Source: Climacteris rufus
Lineage: Eukaryota; Chordata; Aves; Passeriformes; Climacteridae
Length of the DNA stretch: 64,000 nt
Reading direction: 5' to 3'
NCBI GenBank assembly: GCA_013398175.1
Contig: VZRZ01000214.1
Location: 373,883 to 437,882, forward strand
A program made the translations under genes and the position numbers. Positions 12,653 through 27,035 of this stretch are shown here, one piece after another. Under the pieces are notes generated by a model. It made no database searches. It was given only the letters and a program-made list of their open reading frames with translations, and was not told the DNA's origin. The number at the start of each line of letters is the position of its first letter. Position 1 is the first letter of the stretch.

Positions 12653-15600
12653 GTATGATGAGAAAGTATAAAATAAATTGCCACTTTGACAGACAAGAGC
12701 ATAACACTATCCACCTTGCAGAAAGTGATCTTTTTTTTTTTTTCCTCTTTGAAGTCAAATATCAGAAGTCCTGGTGTCAGTAGATACAGAATCAAACTCG
12801 AAGGCATGGCAAAATTGGAAATAAACTGATTTTGACTTGGAGACAACCTTATTTCTCCATAATGTTGTGTGGGGTTTATAGCTTCACTTTAACAGTATAA
12901 CATTTATTTTTCTAACTGAGGACCTAAAGAAACTGTGATAAATTTTGTTTATCAACTAGCAGTGGCTGCAATGTAAGATTTCACTAGGACTGAAAGCAGA
13001 ATCTTTAAAATATGCAATACCATTTTGAAAACTTTTGTCTTATTTTTTCCAATTTCTTCAGTTTGCCTGAAAATGGGAAGACATAATGAAATATGTTTAG
13101 AATGCTAAAACTATGAGTAGCAAATTGAATAAGACCATTATTGTACAGTGTTTTTAAATTTTTAATTCTGAATTCAATCAGATTTTATCTGGTCTTCTCT
13201 CTGTTTTAAAAAGAGTGTAAAACAGATGTTCAAAATTTCTCAAATGAGAAGGAAAAGAGAAAAACAAATAGCTTCTTTCTATTCATATGAAGTGCTTTAT
13301 GTTGGTTTTGGGTTTTTTGGGTCAAAATTGCGTGAAAGGTAATTTGGACATTTCAGGATCTGTATTTAGGCAAAGAAAGACTAGTATCAACAAGAAGTAT
13401 GAAAATACTGTATTTTTTTTAAGTGTTTCCCATTGGGAAGACCTTTTACTTACATAAATGGTACATTTCCTAGGTTTTGTAGGTCACATAGGTGCACTAT
13501 ATTTTCCTTAGGAAGATAGATTACAGTTGGAATAGCTCAATAAAATTCAGAAGCTTTCTACATCTGAGATTTAAAAAACAAAAAACCAAGTTCATAGTCT
13601 AAAAAAATCCTCTTTGCTAGCAATCTGAACAGGAAAGTAAAAAGTTTTCTTTTACTGCTATGTTGCCTGTGAGGTCTGGAACCTTCATGAAGGAGTAGAA
13701 CTTCCCAAATGCAAAACATCCCATTACTATCATACGTCTTGCAGCTATCAGGTGTGCTGCCAATACTGACTCCTTAGAAATGGTCATGTAGGGAGAGAAG
13801 GAACAGAAAAAAAAATTCACTCTGTGAAGGCTTTGCACTGAGGGTGTGTATGAACAATGCTTTAAGACCACAGTTAGGCTTTGAGAGAGTTGAAAATCCA
13901 GCTTCTTACATGCACTTTTTTTCCCACTCCTCTGGTAACCTCTAATTACTTCAGGCCTAGTGCAACAAACATCAAGGTAGCTCTTCTTTGTCAGAGAAGT
14001 AAGTGTGTTGAAACCAGGATGACTCCTCCTTATGATCTATGCAATGATTTTATTATACACTTTGAATAGAAATTTACAGAATGTTTGCCATATAGTTTTG
14101 TGTCATTTAAAGGTCCTTCTTCTTTTCATTTCTTCGAGCATTTGCCATTGTTGATGCTCTTCCTGTTCACTTGCAATTTTAGCCATTTTTCTTTTTTCCC
14201 CTTGTTTTGTTTCCTGTTTTTGTATAAGAATACATTGACTTTTTAAATTTATTTATTTATTTTTAACTTCGCAGCCATGTAGCAGAAGTTATTACAGCCA
14301 AGGAATCAGTCCACAAGCAGTAAAACCTAAACTAGTGCCTTTCTGGTGCTGTTGTGTGAAAGCACAGAAAACAGTACAAAGATGCTGCATTTTTCCGTAT
14401 CATCCAGCCCTACAAACTGCCTGGGAAGAGGTGTAGATTTTCCATTCTCAGTCTCTATTAACAGAGGAGCAATTACACTTGAAGTAATATAAAAATATCA
14501 TTTATATGTTTCTTTATCACTTTATTCATAGTCAGTTATTCCTGTATTGTCTATAAATGTGGTCAAGCTTATACAGTGCTGAAATGTTTCAAACAGGTTC
14601 TTTAGCTGGCAAAACCCTGTAAATAATGAAAACTGGAAGTAGAAAAATCATTGCAATGAAATTGCAGCCTCTCACATTGGAGCATTAATCTTCACTGTAC
14701 TCTAGTTTGCTACAGCAGGCACTATAGGACTTAACTATCGTTTCACTAAATATAAAAGCAAATAAAACTGAGAAAAACAGCTTCCTGTTACTACTACTAC
14801 ATTGAACATCTGTAGAAACTCAAGGTTTTGTTCAGCTTTTATGCCAGCGTCATAAAAGTCTCCATTTTAGCCATGAGTGGTTTTTAGACACATTTGTAAA
14901 AGCCCCATGGATATTACTGAAGCAGAGACAATGTAAAAAAAGTTACTCCAGTGTTTTGTGATCACCTTCAAACTTCTTCCTTCTGTAGTACCTCAAATAC
15001 TACTTTTGTTTAAAAATGTGCTTGCCTTGGAGAATGACACAGCTTTTGTGGCTAATAGTCACTTTAAGTAGGACTTGCAAATGGTCCATGCTAACCTTTA
15101 TATGAATTAATTCAGGAGTGAGTAGTGCTTTAGAGTTAAATCTTATCACATAATTTACTAAGCAAAGTGTATCTGCATTACATGGCTTGCTTACAATGGA
15201 ATGATATTTCAAAAAATTTGTCCCTATTTAGACTTATTAGGATACAACTGTCACCCAAGCTAGCTGGTATTTTCTCCTTGTGTATGCTGGCAATTTCATT
15301 AACTTGTCCCTTGTGCCACAAGGACAGGACTTTACTAAATCTGTCTATATTTTTTCTCCATTTTCCACTCCTTAAGTGTCACTAATATTCTGATGAACTT
15401 TACAACAACAGTCTCGATTAAAGAGACGACCATAAGTTTGTCTTTTTAAATAGAATTGTAATTTTCCTCAGTTTAAGAGATTTCTCTAGGTTTCTCTTCA
15501 TAACAGAAGCACTACAGTGAGAATATGAACTGCCAGATCCTGCTGAATACACATGAATATTTTAGTGTTTCAGTAGGAGAGAATAATTCCACTTCTAGTA

Positions 15601-16569
15601 ACAGTAAAAATATTAAAATACTGAATAAATATTAATGTCTACATGCAGCAAAGGACTTTACTAATTTGTCAGAAATGGTATATTGTCCAAAGATGTCGAA
15701 TAAAACCCAGAACTGGCTGCCACTATAACCAATGTTTTCTTCATAGTTGCCTGCATGTGTTTAGTGTTCTTTCTCCTCTAGCATCCATTCGAAAGAGTCC
15801 AACTCCTCTCCTGAAAAATATAGGAAAATGGGATGCCATTTTCAATTTTTACCATTCTCTCAGCCTCAAACAGCTAAAAGGCAGGATGTTCTGGACCTTA
15901 ATCAGAGATGTCAGAGATTATTATGTGATTTATAGCTAGTGAATTCATATTTATAATACTCATCAAATAAATCACTATTTTGTTGTAACTGTATATTTTT
16001 TTCTTTTGTTTTCCCCGTAAGATTACAGGGAAAATAAGGAGGAAGAAAGGCAATAAATCATTATTTTTAATGTGATTAGAATCTTCTAAATAACCAGGAA
16101 GACCATTAAAATTTGAAGCATAAAAGTACATTTTGAAAAGCTGTCTTCTGACTTCAGGAAAACAGTTTTATGGAAAGAAATTCAACAAAAGAGAATTGAT
16201 GTCCTAATTCGGTATTTACAATTCTATATAGCAAAAAGTATAAAAGAAAAAACCCCAAACCCTCACAGTCACTTTCATACACTACCATACATACTTATAA
16301 TGTACTTATAATGCACTACAATGGTGTATAAAAGAAGGTTCTGTATAAAGTTTTTTATATGCCAGATAAAAATATGTATCTCATAAATATGAAGATTTTG
16401 GGGTTGAAATAATAATTTTTGACATGAAGCCTAGGTAAAACAGGCTGAGTACAAAAATCACATTTTAATTAAATTGGCTTAACTTACTCATTGTGAAATA
16501 ATGGCAAACAGCAGTGGGCTATGTTTGATGTAAAAGGAACATTTATGGAGATGCAAATAACTTAAGACC

Positions 16570-16586
16570 GGGGAGGGGGGAGGGGG
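16570..16586 (+). repeat. G-rich run, possible quadruplex
   Basis: Seventeen bases consisting of runs of four, six and five G separated by single A residues, standing out from the AT-rich intron. With 15 G residues it could supply four short G tracts on the transcript strand. Whether it folds is inference. Confidence 0.6.
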
Positions 16587-19500
16587 TAAATGCATAAATT
16601 GATAAGCATATGAAGTAATTTATTAAAAATTCAATAGATCTTGATTAAGGGGTGAAAGAGAGAAAACAAGGCATGGAAGAACTCTTTCACCCTAAAAATA
16701 AAGAGGTAAAAAGAAAGTGAGTAGAAATCAAAATCAGGCAAGTTAAAATGGGGAAGTAGTTGGAAACTTTAAAAGTTGTGATGATTAGTCAGTGAAAGAT
16801 ACCAGTAAGAAGCTGACAGCATTTAAGCCACTTTTTTTTTTTTTAACCACAAGTTTATTCAGACTGATGCTAATGGGACAGTGACAGTAGTATATGGATA
16901 AAAGTCTGTGATCCATGTTAAGCAGTTTGTCAGGCCAAATAATCTAATGATACCACGTTTGACATTAAAATGTATCTATGAGTCATTTTCAACAGAACCG
17001 CTGGTAGAATTTGCTATGAATAAATATTTCTAATTTATTCTGCAAGAAGTTTGTTTCACCCTATCCTCAATTTTGAGGAGTACAGCCCCGTTAACAGCCA
17101 ACTAATTTTAATGTTGCAATTGAACAAATATTCAATACTCTGGAAAAGCAGGTGCTTCTATCACTCATTCAGAAATGAGCAGACGGCCTTAACCTGTTCA
17201 GTATTTCAAAGCTGATTTATCTGTGTATGTGCTTTTGGTACCTCTTCTATTTTTGATATGCAGTTTTAACACGGGTTTTGAGAGTATGTGCATGTGCGTG
17301 CATATATAAGTGTGTATAATTTAGCAAGATTTAAGTATCTTAGATAAATTGGTAAATAGTTTAAATATTTAAATAATTTTTCCATATAGGGGGTACGAAA
17401 AAGGTTTGTTACATTTTTTCAGGTAAATTATGAAGAATAACATAAAAGGTTCTTCTCTGCCATTTTTGCTAGAGTTACTTATGTTGTTCCTCTAATCCAA
17501 GCATCTCCTTTTAATTTGTATTTCAGTCATCTGCCTCCTATCTTCAGTGTCATGCAAAAATATTTGGAGATTCACAGTTACAGCATGCTTTATTCAGCAT
17601 AAAAGGGGAAACGTATTCAAGTGTCAGATCAGCTCTGAAATGAAATGTGGGGATAACTGTGGAAGGAAGTCTATGCTGGCAATATGTCAGGGTAGTGAAT
17701 CATTGATCTTTATAGTTAGTATCATTCACATCACTGCAGCTATAATTTTCTTGCTGTATTAATCAGGACCAGCTTGGTGTCTCGGAAGACTTGTGATTCC
17801 TTCCTTAGCTGTTAGTATGTGTAAAATCCTCAAACACAGTTATGTTAATTTTTCCCACTTCAATTGCTGGTAGTTATGCTGTCCATTTCCAGTAAGTCAA
17901 GAATGGGAAAAGGATGATATAAAAAGGATGGGAAACTCCTGGCAATGTTAATATAGTCAGATAAATTTTAAAAAGAATGCCAGTAGACACATACACATAT
18001 AAAGCACAATTACAAAACATATTTGAGGTCTGTCACTCATATAGTTTGCTCAATGGTGAGACTTGCATCCTGATGTGATTCCACTAAAATACTAAACACG
18101 TACCCAAAACTGCTTCAGAGGCAAAAGTGATGATTCCTTGTTATGAATAGGTTAATGCTGCATCTAGGGAATATTAGATTTCCAGACAGGGTTTAGCCAG
18201 GTGCCAGTTCTTGGGAAAAATGCTAAACTGTTTAGTTGTAAGCAACTGAAGTAATTTTCAGTCTTTAGTTTGCCTTCTGTTCTACATTTAAGAGCATCCA
18301 GTGTTTCCAAAGAAAAGAGGATCTGTTTCCCCTCTAACTAGAACTGCAGTTGTCTTCTAAGATTAAAAGAAATAGTAATAGTCATAAATATCTCCATGTC
18401 CACTGTCATCAAGACCATCATTAAGTGGGCTTCAGTTACACAATAAAGAAAACTTCTCCTGTACTGAAATAGAGCTCCTGTCCAGGCCACTGAATTTCCA
18501 CCACTGAATCCTTGTTAGTGTAAGTTGATGTGTAGGTACTACTAACATGCATAGAGACAGGCAGTAGATGGCCCCACTGCTGGCCAGATCAGACCTATTT
18601 TCTGTGATTCTGTGTGTGATTTCAGTTCATTTCTCCTCAACATGTACATAGTTCTATGAGCCCTAATCCCTGGTGTGTTAATTTGGATAAATTTAATGGG
18701 CCCTGTGTGTTAAAGGTGTTGAGGTTGCTGTAACTCTCCAGCACCATGTATGATTCTTTTTTGAATGCAAAGCAGCAGTGTTATTACATGCATAACAACT
18801 ACCACCGTATAAAGCCTTGTTATTTTTTTTTGTTTGGCTCAGAAAAGAAAGACAAACAATATTTGAAATACAAATTTATTTAATAAGGCTTTTTATGTTT
18901 CCCTTACCTTTAAAGAGGTTTCTCATTTTTTATTAAACCTTCCACACCTTGTTCTGACATATTTTATGCAATAATAGTATAAACTGTCACCTTTTGGGTG
19001 AAAAATAAGTCAGTTGTGTTGGACTGGGCCTGCCAATCTGAGAGTCTGATCCTTCTTCCTGGAAGAAATAACAATATAAACACACAGAGGAAAAGAAAAA
19101 GAATAACAGATACAGAAAATAAATGTTTAAAAGATGTCTGCAACCTCTCTGTTGCAGAAATTTCTTTTTGCTACCTTTCTAGTTATGAGACTGACAATGC
19201 TGTTGCAACATCCTTGAAAAGCAAAGCCAAATTAAGTCTTAACATAAGGCAAAAAGAATGTTGAAAAAGAGCAGAAATAAGGTGTGAAATACTGTGTAAG
19301 GATACCCGGGAAAGAAAAGTATTTGTCTTAAATTCAAGATACTTGAGATTTATCTGAAACTTGAGCAAGTTTCCTTTCATTGACTTCGTCTAATAAGGGC
19401 ATTTCTAAAGATAGGAGTGATTCAGTAGATCAGTATTTTATTCACTAATATATTCTGATGCATCAATTTTAGTAGATTTTTGTGTAGCATTTTTCTCTAA

Positions 19501-21513
19501 TTTATCAATTTTCTCTAATTTTCTGATCTTTAATTGTTTGAGGTTTTTGCTCTCTTCATTTTGGACTGTAGCAATATTTAAATTTAGCTTGAAATGTTAC
19601 AGTTTTATTGCACAAGAATTTGTGACTATAGACATTCATGCAACAGTAATAATTCTATATTTTTCACTGGAACTATGTCCAGTTCCTCATATGAAATAAA
19701 TTGTTCCTGTGTCAGAGAACTGAGATTAAACTTCATTTGGTGCATTCTCTTCACAGTGGAGGTCTACATGTTAGTTACTCTCAACAGCCAGAGCCAGCAG
19801 TGAAACCAGAAATATAATTTCCTAAAGTTTTATCTTGTGGTTTTATGATAGGATCATTTTTCTATAGTCCCTTTTGAATTTTTTTCTGAGCACTATTATC
19901 ACATTTGCACATTTGCTTATACAAATTTTCTGAGGTATTGATATTCAGCACACATTCTTTTCACTATGCTAGTCTAATGTACTCTCACCCTGACATAATG
20001 TACTATTATTTGAGTAAGTAGGGAATTCTGTCAAAAAAAAAATGGAAGATAAATAAAAAAGAGTATGCAGTCATATAGGTAATTCTTTCAATATAATGAA
20101 TAATCAATCTGGTGGATAATATTCTACTTTTTCATTTAATCAGGTTTAATTCTTATACTTGCAAGGTTTGTGTCCTTCATGAAGAAGACCTTTAAAAGAT
20201 CTTTTCCTGCCTTTAAAACGAATACAATCCAAAGTTGAGGAAAAAACCCCAAAACACAAAAACTGACAAAAATGAGAATTACAAGGACTTTTCTTCCACA
20301 TCCTTTCTCTGTCTACTTCTGGTTTTGAGTCAGGTGCTTTTTCTCTTCTTGAAGAGGTATACAGTCTCTCTAAGAAAAACTAATGTATCCTGTTCTCACT
20401 TATCATGGCCAGTAACATAACAACCCCTAACAGCTGGGAAAATAGAGAAGATTCTCTTCTTATACACCATGGCAATGGAGCATGTTCAGAATGAAATCTT
20501 CAAAATGGTAACAGTCAGTTTTTGCCCGGAACAGCTAAGATTTTTGGTAGATCTTTTCCTTTTCTCCCAAGGGCAGCAAAAATGTCCTTGAGACTGAATC
20601 AGCCATTGCTATTCCAAAGAATGGGGGTCCCAGAGCAGCCCAAAAAGCAGATGCTAGGGCTGATGCTTCTCTGTTTGTTTCTTTTTGACTTGGACAATCC
20701 AATTTCATTCCTTTTCCTAATTTATTTTGTAGAACTGAGTCAGCTGTTTAATGTAAAATACAAAAATGTCCTCAGGCAGACAACTAACATGGGGGGAAAA
20801 AACCTCAGCTGCAATTATTTAAATTTGAGAAAGTACTCCAAAAAGGCGTCAGAACGAAAAGATAGGATCACTCTTTAGCATTGCTATCTATTATTATTAT
20901 GTTTACTTTTATGAGATCTGTTCTTAAACTTAATTTCCAGCAAATAATATCTCGAAGGTTGGAGAGGTAGAAAACCTTAATAATTCTCCAAAGAGATAAT
21001 CAGCACATTTTTTAATATCTGTTTGCAATTATACTAGTCTCTCATTTCTCTGTAGCAGAAAATAACCACTTATGCTTCTCTGGAAAGTATTAGAATAATT
21101 TATTTCCACAAAAGATTAATCTGTTTTATGAATATTGTGAAAATTTTCCTCATATGGAATAAAAATAAACAAGTTACTGAGTAGAGTTCATTAAGAAATG
21201 GAGACAATTATGGCACTGGCTCAGAGGAAACCTGTGTTCAGACTCTTGCTCTGATTCAGAGGAGTGTCTTCAAGACTGCATCATCTTTTAATGAGGCAGA
21301 ATAGGAAATTAAACCTAATAGGTTACAGGGAATGAACCTTTCTATTTCTCTTCAGCAGACAGATATTTCTAATGGAAATTTAACTGAAAATAAAATTTAT
21401 CCTGTAATTATAAATAATTTTCCCCTTGAGAAAGCATATTTTTTTGTAAAATCTGAACATCAAAATATATTCTGACCAGTTTTAGTTTAGCTGCAATTCT
21501 GTTTTTATTTAAA

Positions 21514-21580
21514 TGTGTGTGTGTGTGTATATGTATATACACACATGCAATGTATCTATGTATATATATACACATGCAAT
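21514..21580. repeat. TG/TA microsatellite with inverted repeat
   Basis: A run of TG dinucleotides passes into TATATGTATATACACACA. Positions 21522-21532 and 21535-21545 are exact 11-bp inverted copies around a 2-base loop. A second TATATACACATGCAA segment follows immediately, partly repeating the first. It is typical purine-pyrimidine alternating intronic sequence. Confidence 0.85.
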
Positions 21581-24500
21581 TTCAACTTTTTTTTACACTT
21601 CTTAACAATAAAATTCAGAAGGGCACAAATAAGAAGAGCTATGTGCAAACACATGCCTGCATGGATATTTTTTTCTTAATTAGTTGAGTAATGAGGATAT
21701 GTCGGAGAAGCTGTATCTTTTTTTCACTCTGGAGTGAATCTGTTCCCTGCTGCCTGTAAATGCTGCTAGAATCATCACCATAGCAACTAATGGTGTTGCT
21801 CAAGCAAAGTGTTCCCAAAATTCCAGCTAAAGAAGTAGATCATTAGAAGCCCTTAGAAAGAAGGATGTATGTTTATGTAGACAAAATTGAGAAGTAAAAG
21901 GAGGCACAAACAGTAAAATAATCAGGGCACTGATGCCAGCAAGTGTAAAGGCATGATGTGATTATTTTTCAGAGTTGCTTTGGAATTACTGCACTCTTGA
22001 ATTGATGAGAAATGCTTTTTATCTTCAGAGAGTTTAGGTGCTAGGTTCAAATCTTGATTATGCTAGGACAAGTTTCTTTTTGCAGAACTGTCTAAACTAG
22101 TCAACAAGGAAAACAGGTTTTGTTTGTTTTCTCATTTATGTGTTTTGAAGAATTGTTATAATTAGTATGAGAGACATGAATATTTACCTCATTTTAACAG
22201 CTGAAAGAAAATGTTCTTCAAAGTCAAGGTCTATTCTGTCTATGCGGGTACACAACTCTGATTAGGATGGTTTTGAACATCTTATATGAATTGTTGTTCA
22301 TGTCATAAACTTCTCACCAGTGTCACTAACGTTTACAGTTCCACAGCCAAATATGTATGTCATTCTGTGTATTACGTGTAACTCCATATGTAAACCAGAC
22401 TTACAGATGGTTCTTGAGCACCTCCTGGCTAAGAGTCATGCCATGAACATGAAACTGGCAGATCTAGGTTTTTTTTTTTTCTGTTGTGCAGGGCTTTGTA
22501 GAATAGAATAACTCAATTCTCACTGACTATCACAAGAGGTGAAGGTCTCATGCATCTTAGCAGATTTAATCAGTAGCCAAAATATGAGTATTTAATGCAC
22601 TCTTCATACTTAAAATGAAAGACACAAGCAATCAAAAAGAAGCAGTGCTGCTTCTGGAGAGAGCAGTCTTTCAAAAGAGAAAAGATTTCCTCTGCAGAAG
22701 GGAAGATGATGTCACTGCTTAGTGATAAAGAAGCATTCTGCCTTAATTTGAAAGGACCAGCCTAATGAGCCATACTTACTTCCCATGGACAAATTTATTA
22801 CTCTCACTTAACATGGATATAATTATTAATTAGGCAAGCAGGAGTCATACTGTCCTGTCAGCAGAGATGCTGGATTACCCTAAAGCTGGGTGTAAGCCAA
22901 TGTCTTTCCTAACAGCCCATCCTTCATCAGGACTACATTCCCTCCAGTAGAGAATTAGCGTACTGCTAAAAGTTTTGTGTCTGTTCCTCTTCAGAGAGTT
23001 TTATTAATTCACAACGAGAACATCAGAGACAACTGGTACAGCTAATCATTAACAGTATGAAAGAGTTCTTAAAAAATCAACATGAAATTGGCTCGTGTCC
23101 ATCATTGACTAGTAAGGGGATAAAAAAAATACAGGGTCATAGCAGATTGTTAAATGGGTAGAATGACATTTTATATTTTAGTTGAAATAGTGGTTTGGTA
23201 AAAGTTAATTAATGAAAATTCCTGCTTAATCCAGACTTGTTTTGTGACTCCTGACAAGTTTGTCTTAAATTTGCAGAGACTTTTGGACAAGTCTTAGTTG
23301 GATTCCTAAAAAAAAAACCTTGGATAGCTATCTTTTAGTTTTGCCTACATATTGTTTCCTCCAGTTACCCATTGTACAAATGATTAAATCTGTAAATCTA
23401 GAATACAGATTTTAGATTTTAAATGCTTGAGAAAAAATGCAAAACTAAAATAAGATCTTGCAGAAAAAACAACACAAAACTATTTTTACAAATAATATGG
23501 AATACCACTAAAAAAGAAAGGAATACCTCATATGTATGTTAGCAATTTTAGAAAAACTGAAGTACATCATTTAAATATATTTGACTTCTCTTGCCATGGA
23601 CTTAGCCATAGATGTTGATATCAAAATCACAAGTATATACATTAGAGCTAATCACAAGTTGAAATTAATATTCTGTTAAATTATTATTTCTCTGGAAATC
23701 TCAAATTTTGTTTTCATTCTGGATAAGAACTTCACAGAATGTAAATTCCAATAATAAATGAGTACATTAGGTGTGTTATTTGCCACAATATAATGTAGTG
23801 GTTGAAATATTCTAAATTTTTAATATGTTAAACACTGAGGGGAAGTGCTACCTAATATTGATTAGATCTTTCCTAAGTCAAAGCATGTTCCTGTTTTCAT
23901 ATATAAATAGCAAAAACCTGGGTAAGTATTGTAGATCCCATTTAGCTCTTCTTTTTTAATCATCTCGGTTTGATGTAATGCTTAGGAAAATCTAGTACAA
24001 TTATTGCTAGCAATGTTCATAATTAACATACACAGGCTTTTATTTAATGACTTCAAAGCCTCCAGAGATTTTTCCATTTTTCAAACACTTTTTAACAGAG
24101 ATCAATCTTAGTAAAGCTTCTAACATTTTGTTTTTCACAGTCTACACAGTCTATGCTTCCCTTTTTTCTAAACAGCATATTCTTCTCAATAGGAGACATA
24201 AAAAGCTTGCAAGAATTGAAGAATCTAGGAATGTAATTTAAAATCATCAAACCTTAACTGTGCCCAGCTAAAGAAAGATATGCATTCTGGAACTGAGCCA
24301 TGCACAGTTTCCTCCCATGTGAAAACAGGGATTATTATTTTAGCTATTTTAATAACTAAAATAATATTTTAGTGACAATGACTCCTGTGATCCCACATAG
24401 TGCCATAGTCATGTTTCAGAAAAGATTCAAGAGTTTGCATTGGTAATAATTGCTTGATCTCTACTAAATGTTGTCAAGAATAGGTAAAGATGAATTTAAT

Positions 24501-24778
24501 GTATTTTTGGTTTCTTCTGAGGTTTTGTCTATGAAGTACTAAAACCTTCCCCAGGAAATACATGTGTCTTACACTTGAGCCTTGCCACGCTCCATGCTGA
24601 ATAGGTTCATTGGATTATGGATCAACAGGCCCATTCAATCAGGTTTAGCTCTGAAAGCACAGGAAGTTCAAGACCCTGTTTAAGATCGGTTAGACAAGAA
24701 GTGCTGTTATTCTATGAGAAATAGCTTTTCTTGCCTGGAGGAACGAGGGTTTCCCAGTGCTTTTATTCACCCAGAATT

Positions 24779-25152
24779 CAGCTTGGAAAGGAGAAAGCTT
24801 TGGGTGACCTAATTGTGGCCTTTCAGTACGTAAAGGAAACCTGTAAGAAAGATGGAGAGGGACTGTTTATAAGAGCATGTGGTGGCAACACAAGGTGGAA
24901 TGGTTTCAGACTCAAAGAGAGTAGGTTTAGCTTAGATGTTGGGAAGAAATTCTTTACTTTGAGGGTGGTGAGGCACTGGAACAGATTGCCCAGAGAAGTT
25001 GTGAATGCCCCATCCCTGGAAGTGTTCAAGGCCAGACTGGGTGGGGTTCTGAGCAACCTGGTCTAGTGAAAAGGGTCACTGCCCATGGCAGAGGGGTTGG
25101 ACCTAGATGACCTTTAAGGTCCCTTCCAACCCAAACCATTCTATGACTCTGT
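24779..25152 (+). mobile_element. CR1 LINE fragment, 3' terminal part (plus strand)
   Basis: Starting at CAGCTTGGAAAGGAGAAAGC, the sequence follows the CR1 3' region through to AAGGTCCCTTCCAACCC and ATTCTATGACTCTGTG. A conceptual frame remains open from 24731 to 25066 and contains the hallmark string RHWNRLPREVVNAPSLEVF, the usual translation of CR1 tails. The open frame is only a remnant, with no start or catalytic domains. The element is 5'-truncated, as most CR1 copies are. The exact left limit could be about 20 bp further upstream. Confidence 0.93.
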
Positions 25153-27035
25153 GTTTTATGTTGCTACACATATCCACAAGGTTAAACATTTGTCACAGTG
25201 CTGCTGCTCTGTGTGCTCTGAGGTTGTGTGTGCAATGGAGCATAGATATCATTAACAACAACCTGGACATTATAATCCCTATTTTGAATGCTGGTCAGAA
25301 CATGCTGTGAGCAGAACTGGCAGTTCAGTTTTAGCAGAAGGGCCTGAGTGGGAAAGAAAAAAAAAAAAAAAGGAGTACAAATGAAAAAAAAGAGACAAAA
25401 TATATTTGTCATAGGACATGGGCTGTTATTCAGCTACACCTAACTGGTTCAACTACACAACCCTCTGAAAACCTGCAAGAAAAATCTATGAAAATATTCT
25501 TTTTTTTGGAAATGCTCTTTGTAATATCAAACAGCTTGTGTTCATGCTGATTTTTTCATATGGGAGTTAACATTATTGAACTACTAAGCTTAGGACTTGA
25601 TGGAAGTAAAGAAGGACATTGTTCCACAGTGACTAGTCATTTTAAAATCCTAGCAACTTGTTTATGTCATGATGATTTCAAAGAGAGGGTGTGTTACCTC
25701 CAAAGTTGATTCTTCCAGAAATTGTAAAGCAGTTTTGAACCAGAAGCATTCATGAATACATGCATTATTAGCTTTCTTGAACAATGTCTGTCCCATGTCT
25801 ACTGAATGAATAGAGAGGGGAATTTAGTATTACTCTACCATTGCCTTCTTGTGTGCCTGAGAGTGATAGTTTCAGGCAGGTTCTTGTTTTATACACTTCT
25901 GTTTTCAATCAGCTTTAGGCTCCCAGTTCTCTGCCTCAGGGAGAGCTGACTTGAACAATGTAAGGTGCTTGTCCAGCTTGTATCAGCTGGTTATGCTCTC
26001 CTTGGTCTATTCAGGTTGAGTATAACCAGAAGGCAGTACTGTCGTGTGAGTCTCCTTTACTGATCTTAACTCTGCTCTTTGCTATGGGGTAACATTGTAG
26101 GAATTGCACACAGGTTGGTTACACCCACATTTCCAGTTGTATTGGCAGGGACAGCTGGTGAGCTTGTGATTTGTAAGAGGGACAAAATTAATTAAAACTG
26201 TTTCTGCAAGCCTGTTTTTCACAAGAACAAATTACATGACAGAATTTTAGCATAAAGCATCCTGTAATAAATAAATAAATTTTTTAAATTATTGAAAATA
26301 TTTTAGTTAATGGATTTCCTGATTAACTTGCTTATTCTCTGGTTTAGTACCAATTACAAATGCAAGCAATTGTTAATTATTAAATATTTATAACCTGATA
26401 TCCATTGTGTGGTGTTATGTTGAAAGTAAAGCCAAAAGTAATTTTCTCTTCCAGGATCAAAGCCAGCAACCTAACCATGGGCAGCCACTATAGCCTCTAC
26501 TGCCAGTATCCATTTAAAGATAAATTCTTTGTTGGATTTTGTAAGCCACCAGAAATATGAACTTGTTTTCTGTAGCCTTTATAAAGAAAATAGGATGCAT
26601 GGACTTTTCATACTTCTTAAAATAAATCTCTTCCTTTTACCAGCCTTCCAGAGTAGGGTGGGTGAGTCAAATACGTCAGAGAAGCTGATATTTGTGTTCC
26701 TCATGTGAATAGAAAGTGAACATTTATAGGATTTATCTAATCTAAAAGTGTGTAGCTGGTAATGTTTTTGAGAAGTGATTTGTTAAAATGTTTAAAGTTA
26801 ATGCCAGAGATATGCTGTGTTGTTCTGTACTATCCTGACACTATAGGTGTCCTGTTTAAAATTCATTGAAATGTCTATGTTTGACCAAATCCCTAACTTT
26901 CAGTTCCTCAGCTCTCAGTAGATACTACTGTCATTTAAAATGCCATTTAAAAATTCTGGGTTTGAGGCATAGATGTTTGCAATTAAAAATATTAATTGAT
27001 GTATGCCAGATTATATAACTTCAGGTTTTCATCAG

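Larger units (their letters stand above)
12653..27035 (+). other. SNTG1 intron between exons b and c (14383 bp)
   Basis: The largest intron in the window. It contains a plus-strand CR1 tail at 24779-25152, a G-rich run at 16570-16586 and a TG/TA repeat with strong hairpin potential at 21514-21580. There are also A or T runs, for example near 25359-25373. Open frames such as 15643-15939 and 20522-20878 are short, have no recognisable domains and are not supported as genes. Apart from these I see only AT-rich unique sequence. Confidence 0.85.

Noticed and set aside
15643..15939. Open frame of 98 codons inside an SNTG1 intron
   Set aside because: The translation has no recognised motif and no supporting splice structure.
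18555..18620. Possible degraded CR1 tail (TTTTCTGTGATTCTGTG)
   Set aside because: Only the last 15-20 bases resemble the CR1 terminus; upstream sequence does not follow the element.
20522..20878. Open frame of 118 codons inside an SNTG1 intron
   Set aside because: No recognisable domain and no splice sites placing it in phase with SNTG1; fits chance.
24731..25066. Open frame of 111 codons on the plus strand as a gene
   Set aside because: It is the conceptual translation of a CR1 tail (RHWNRLPREVV signature), without start context or catalytic domains.
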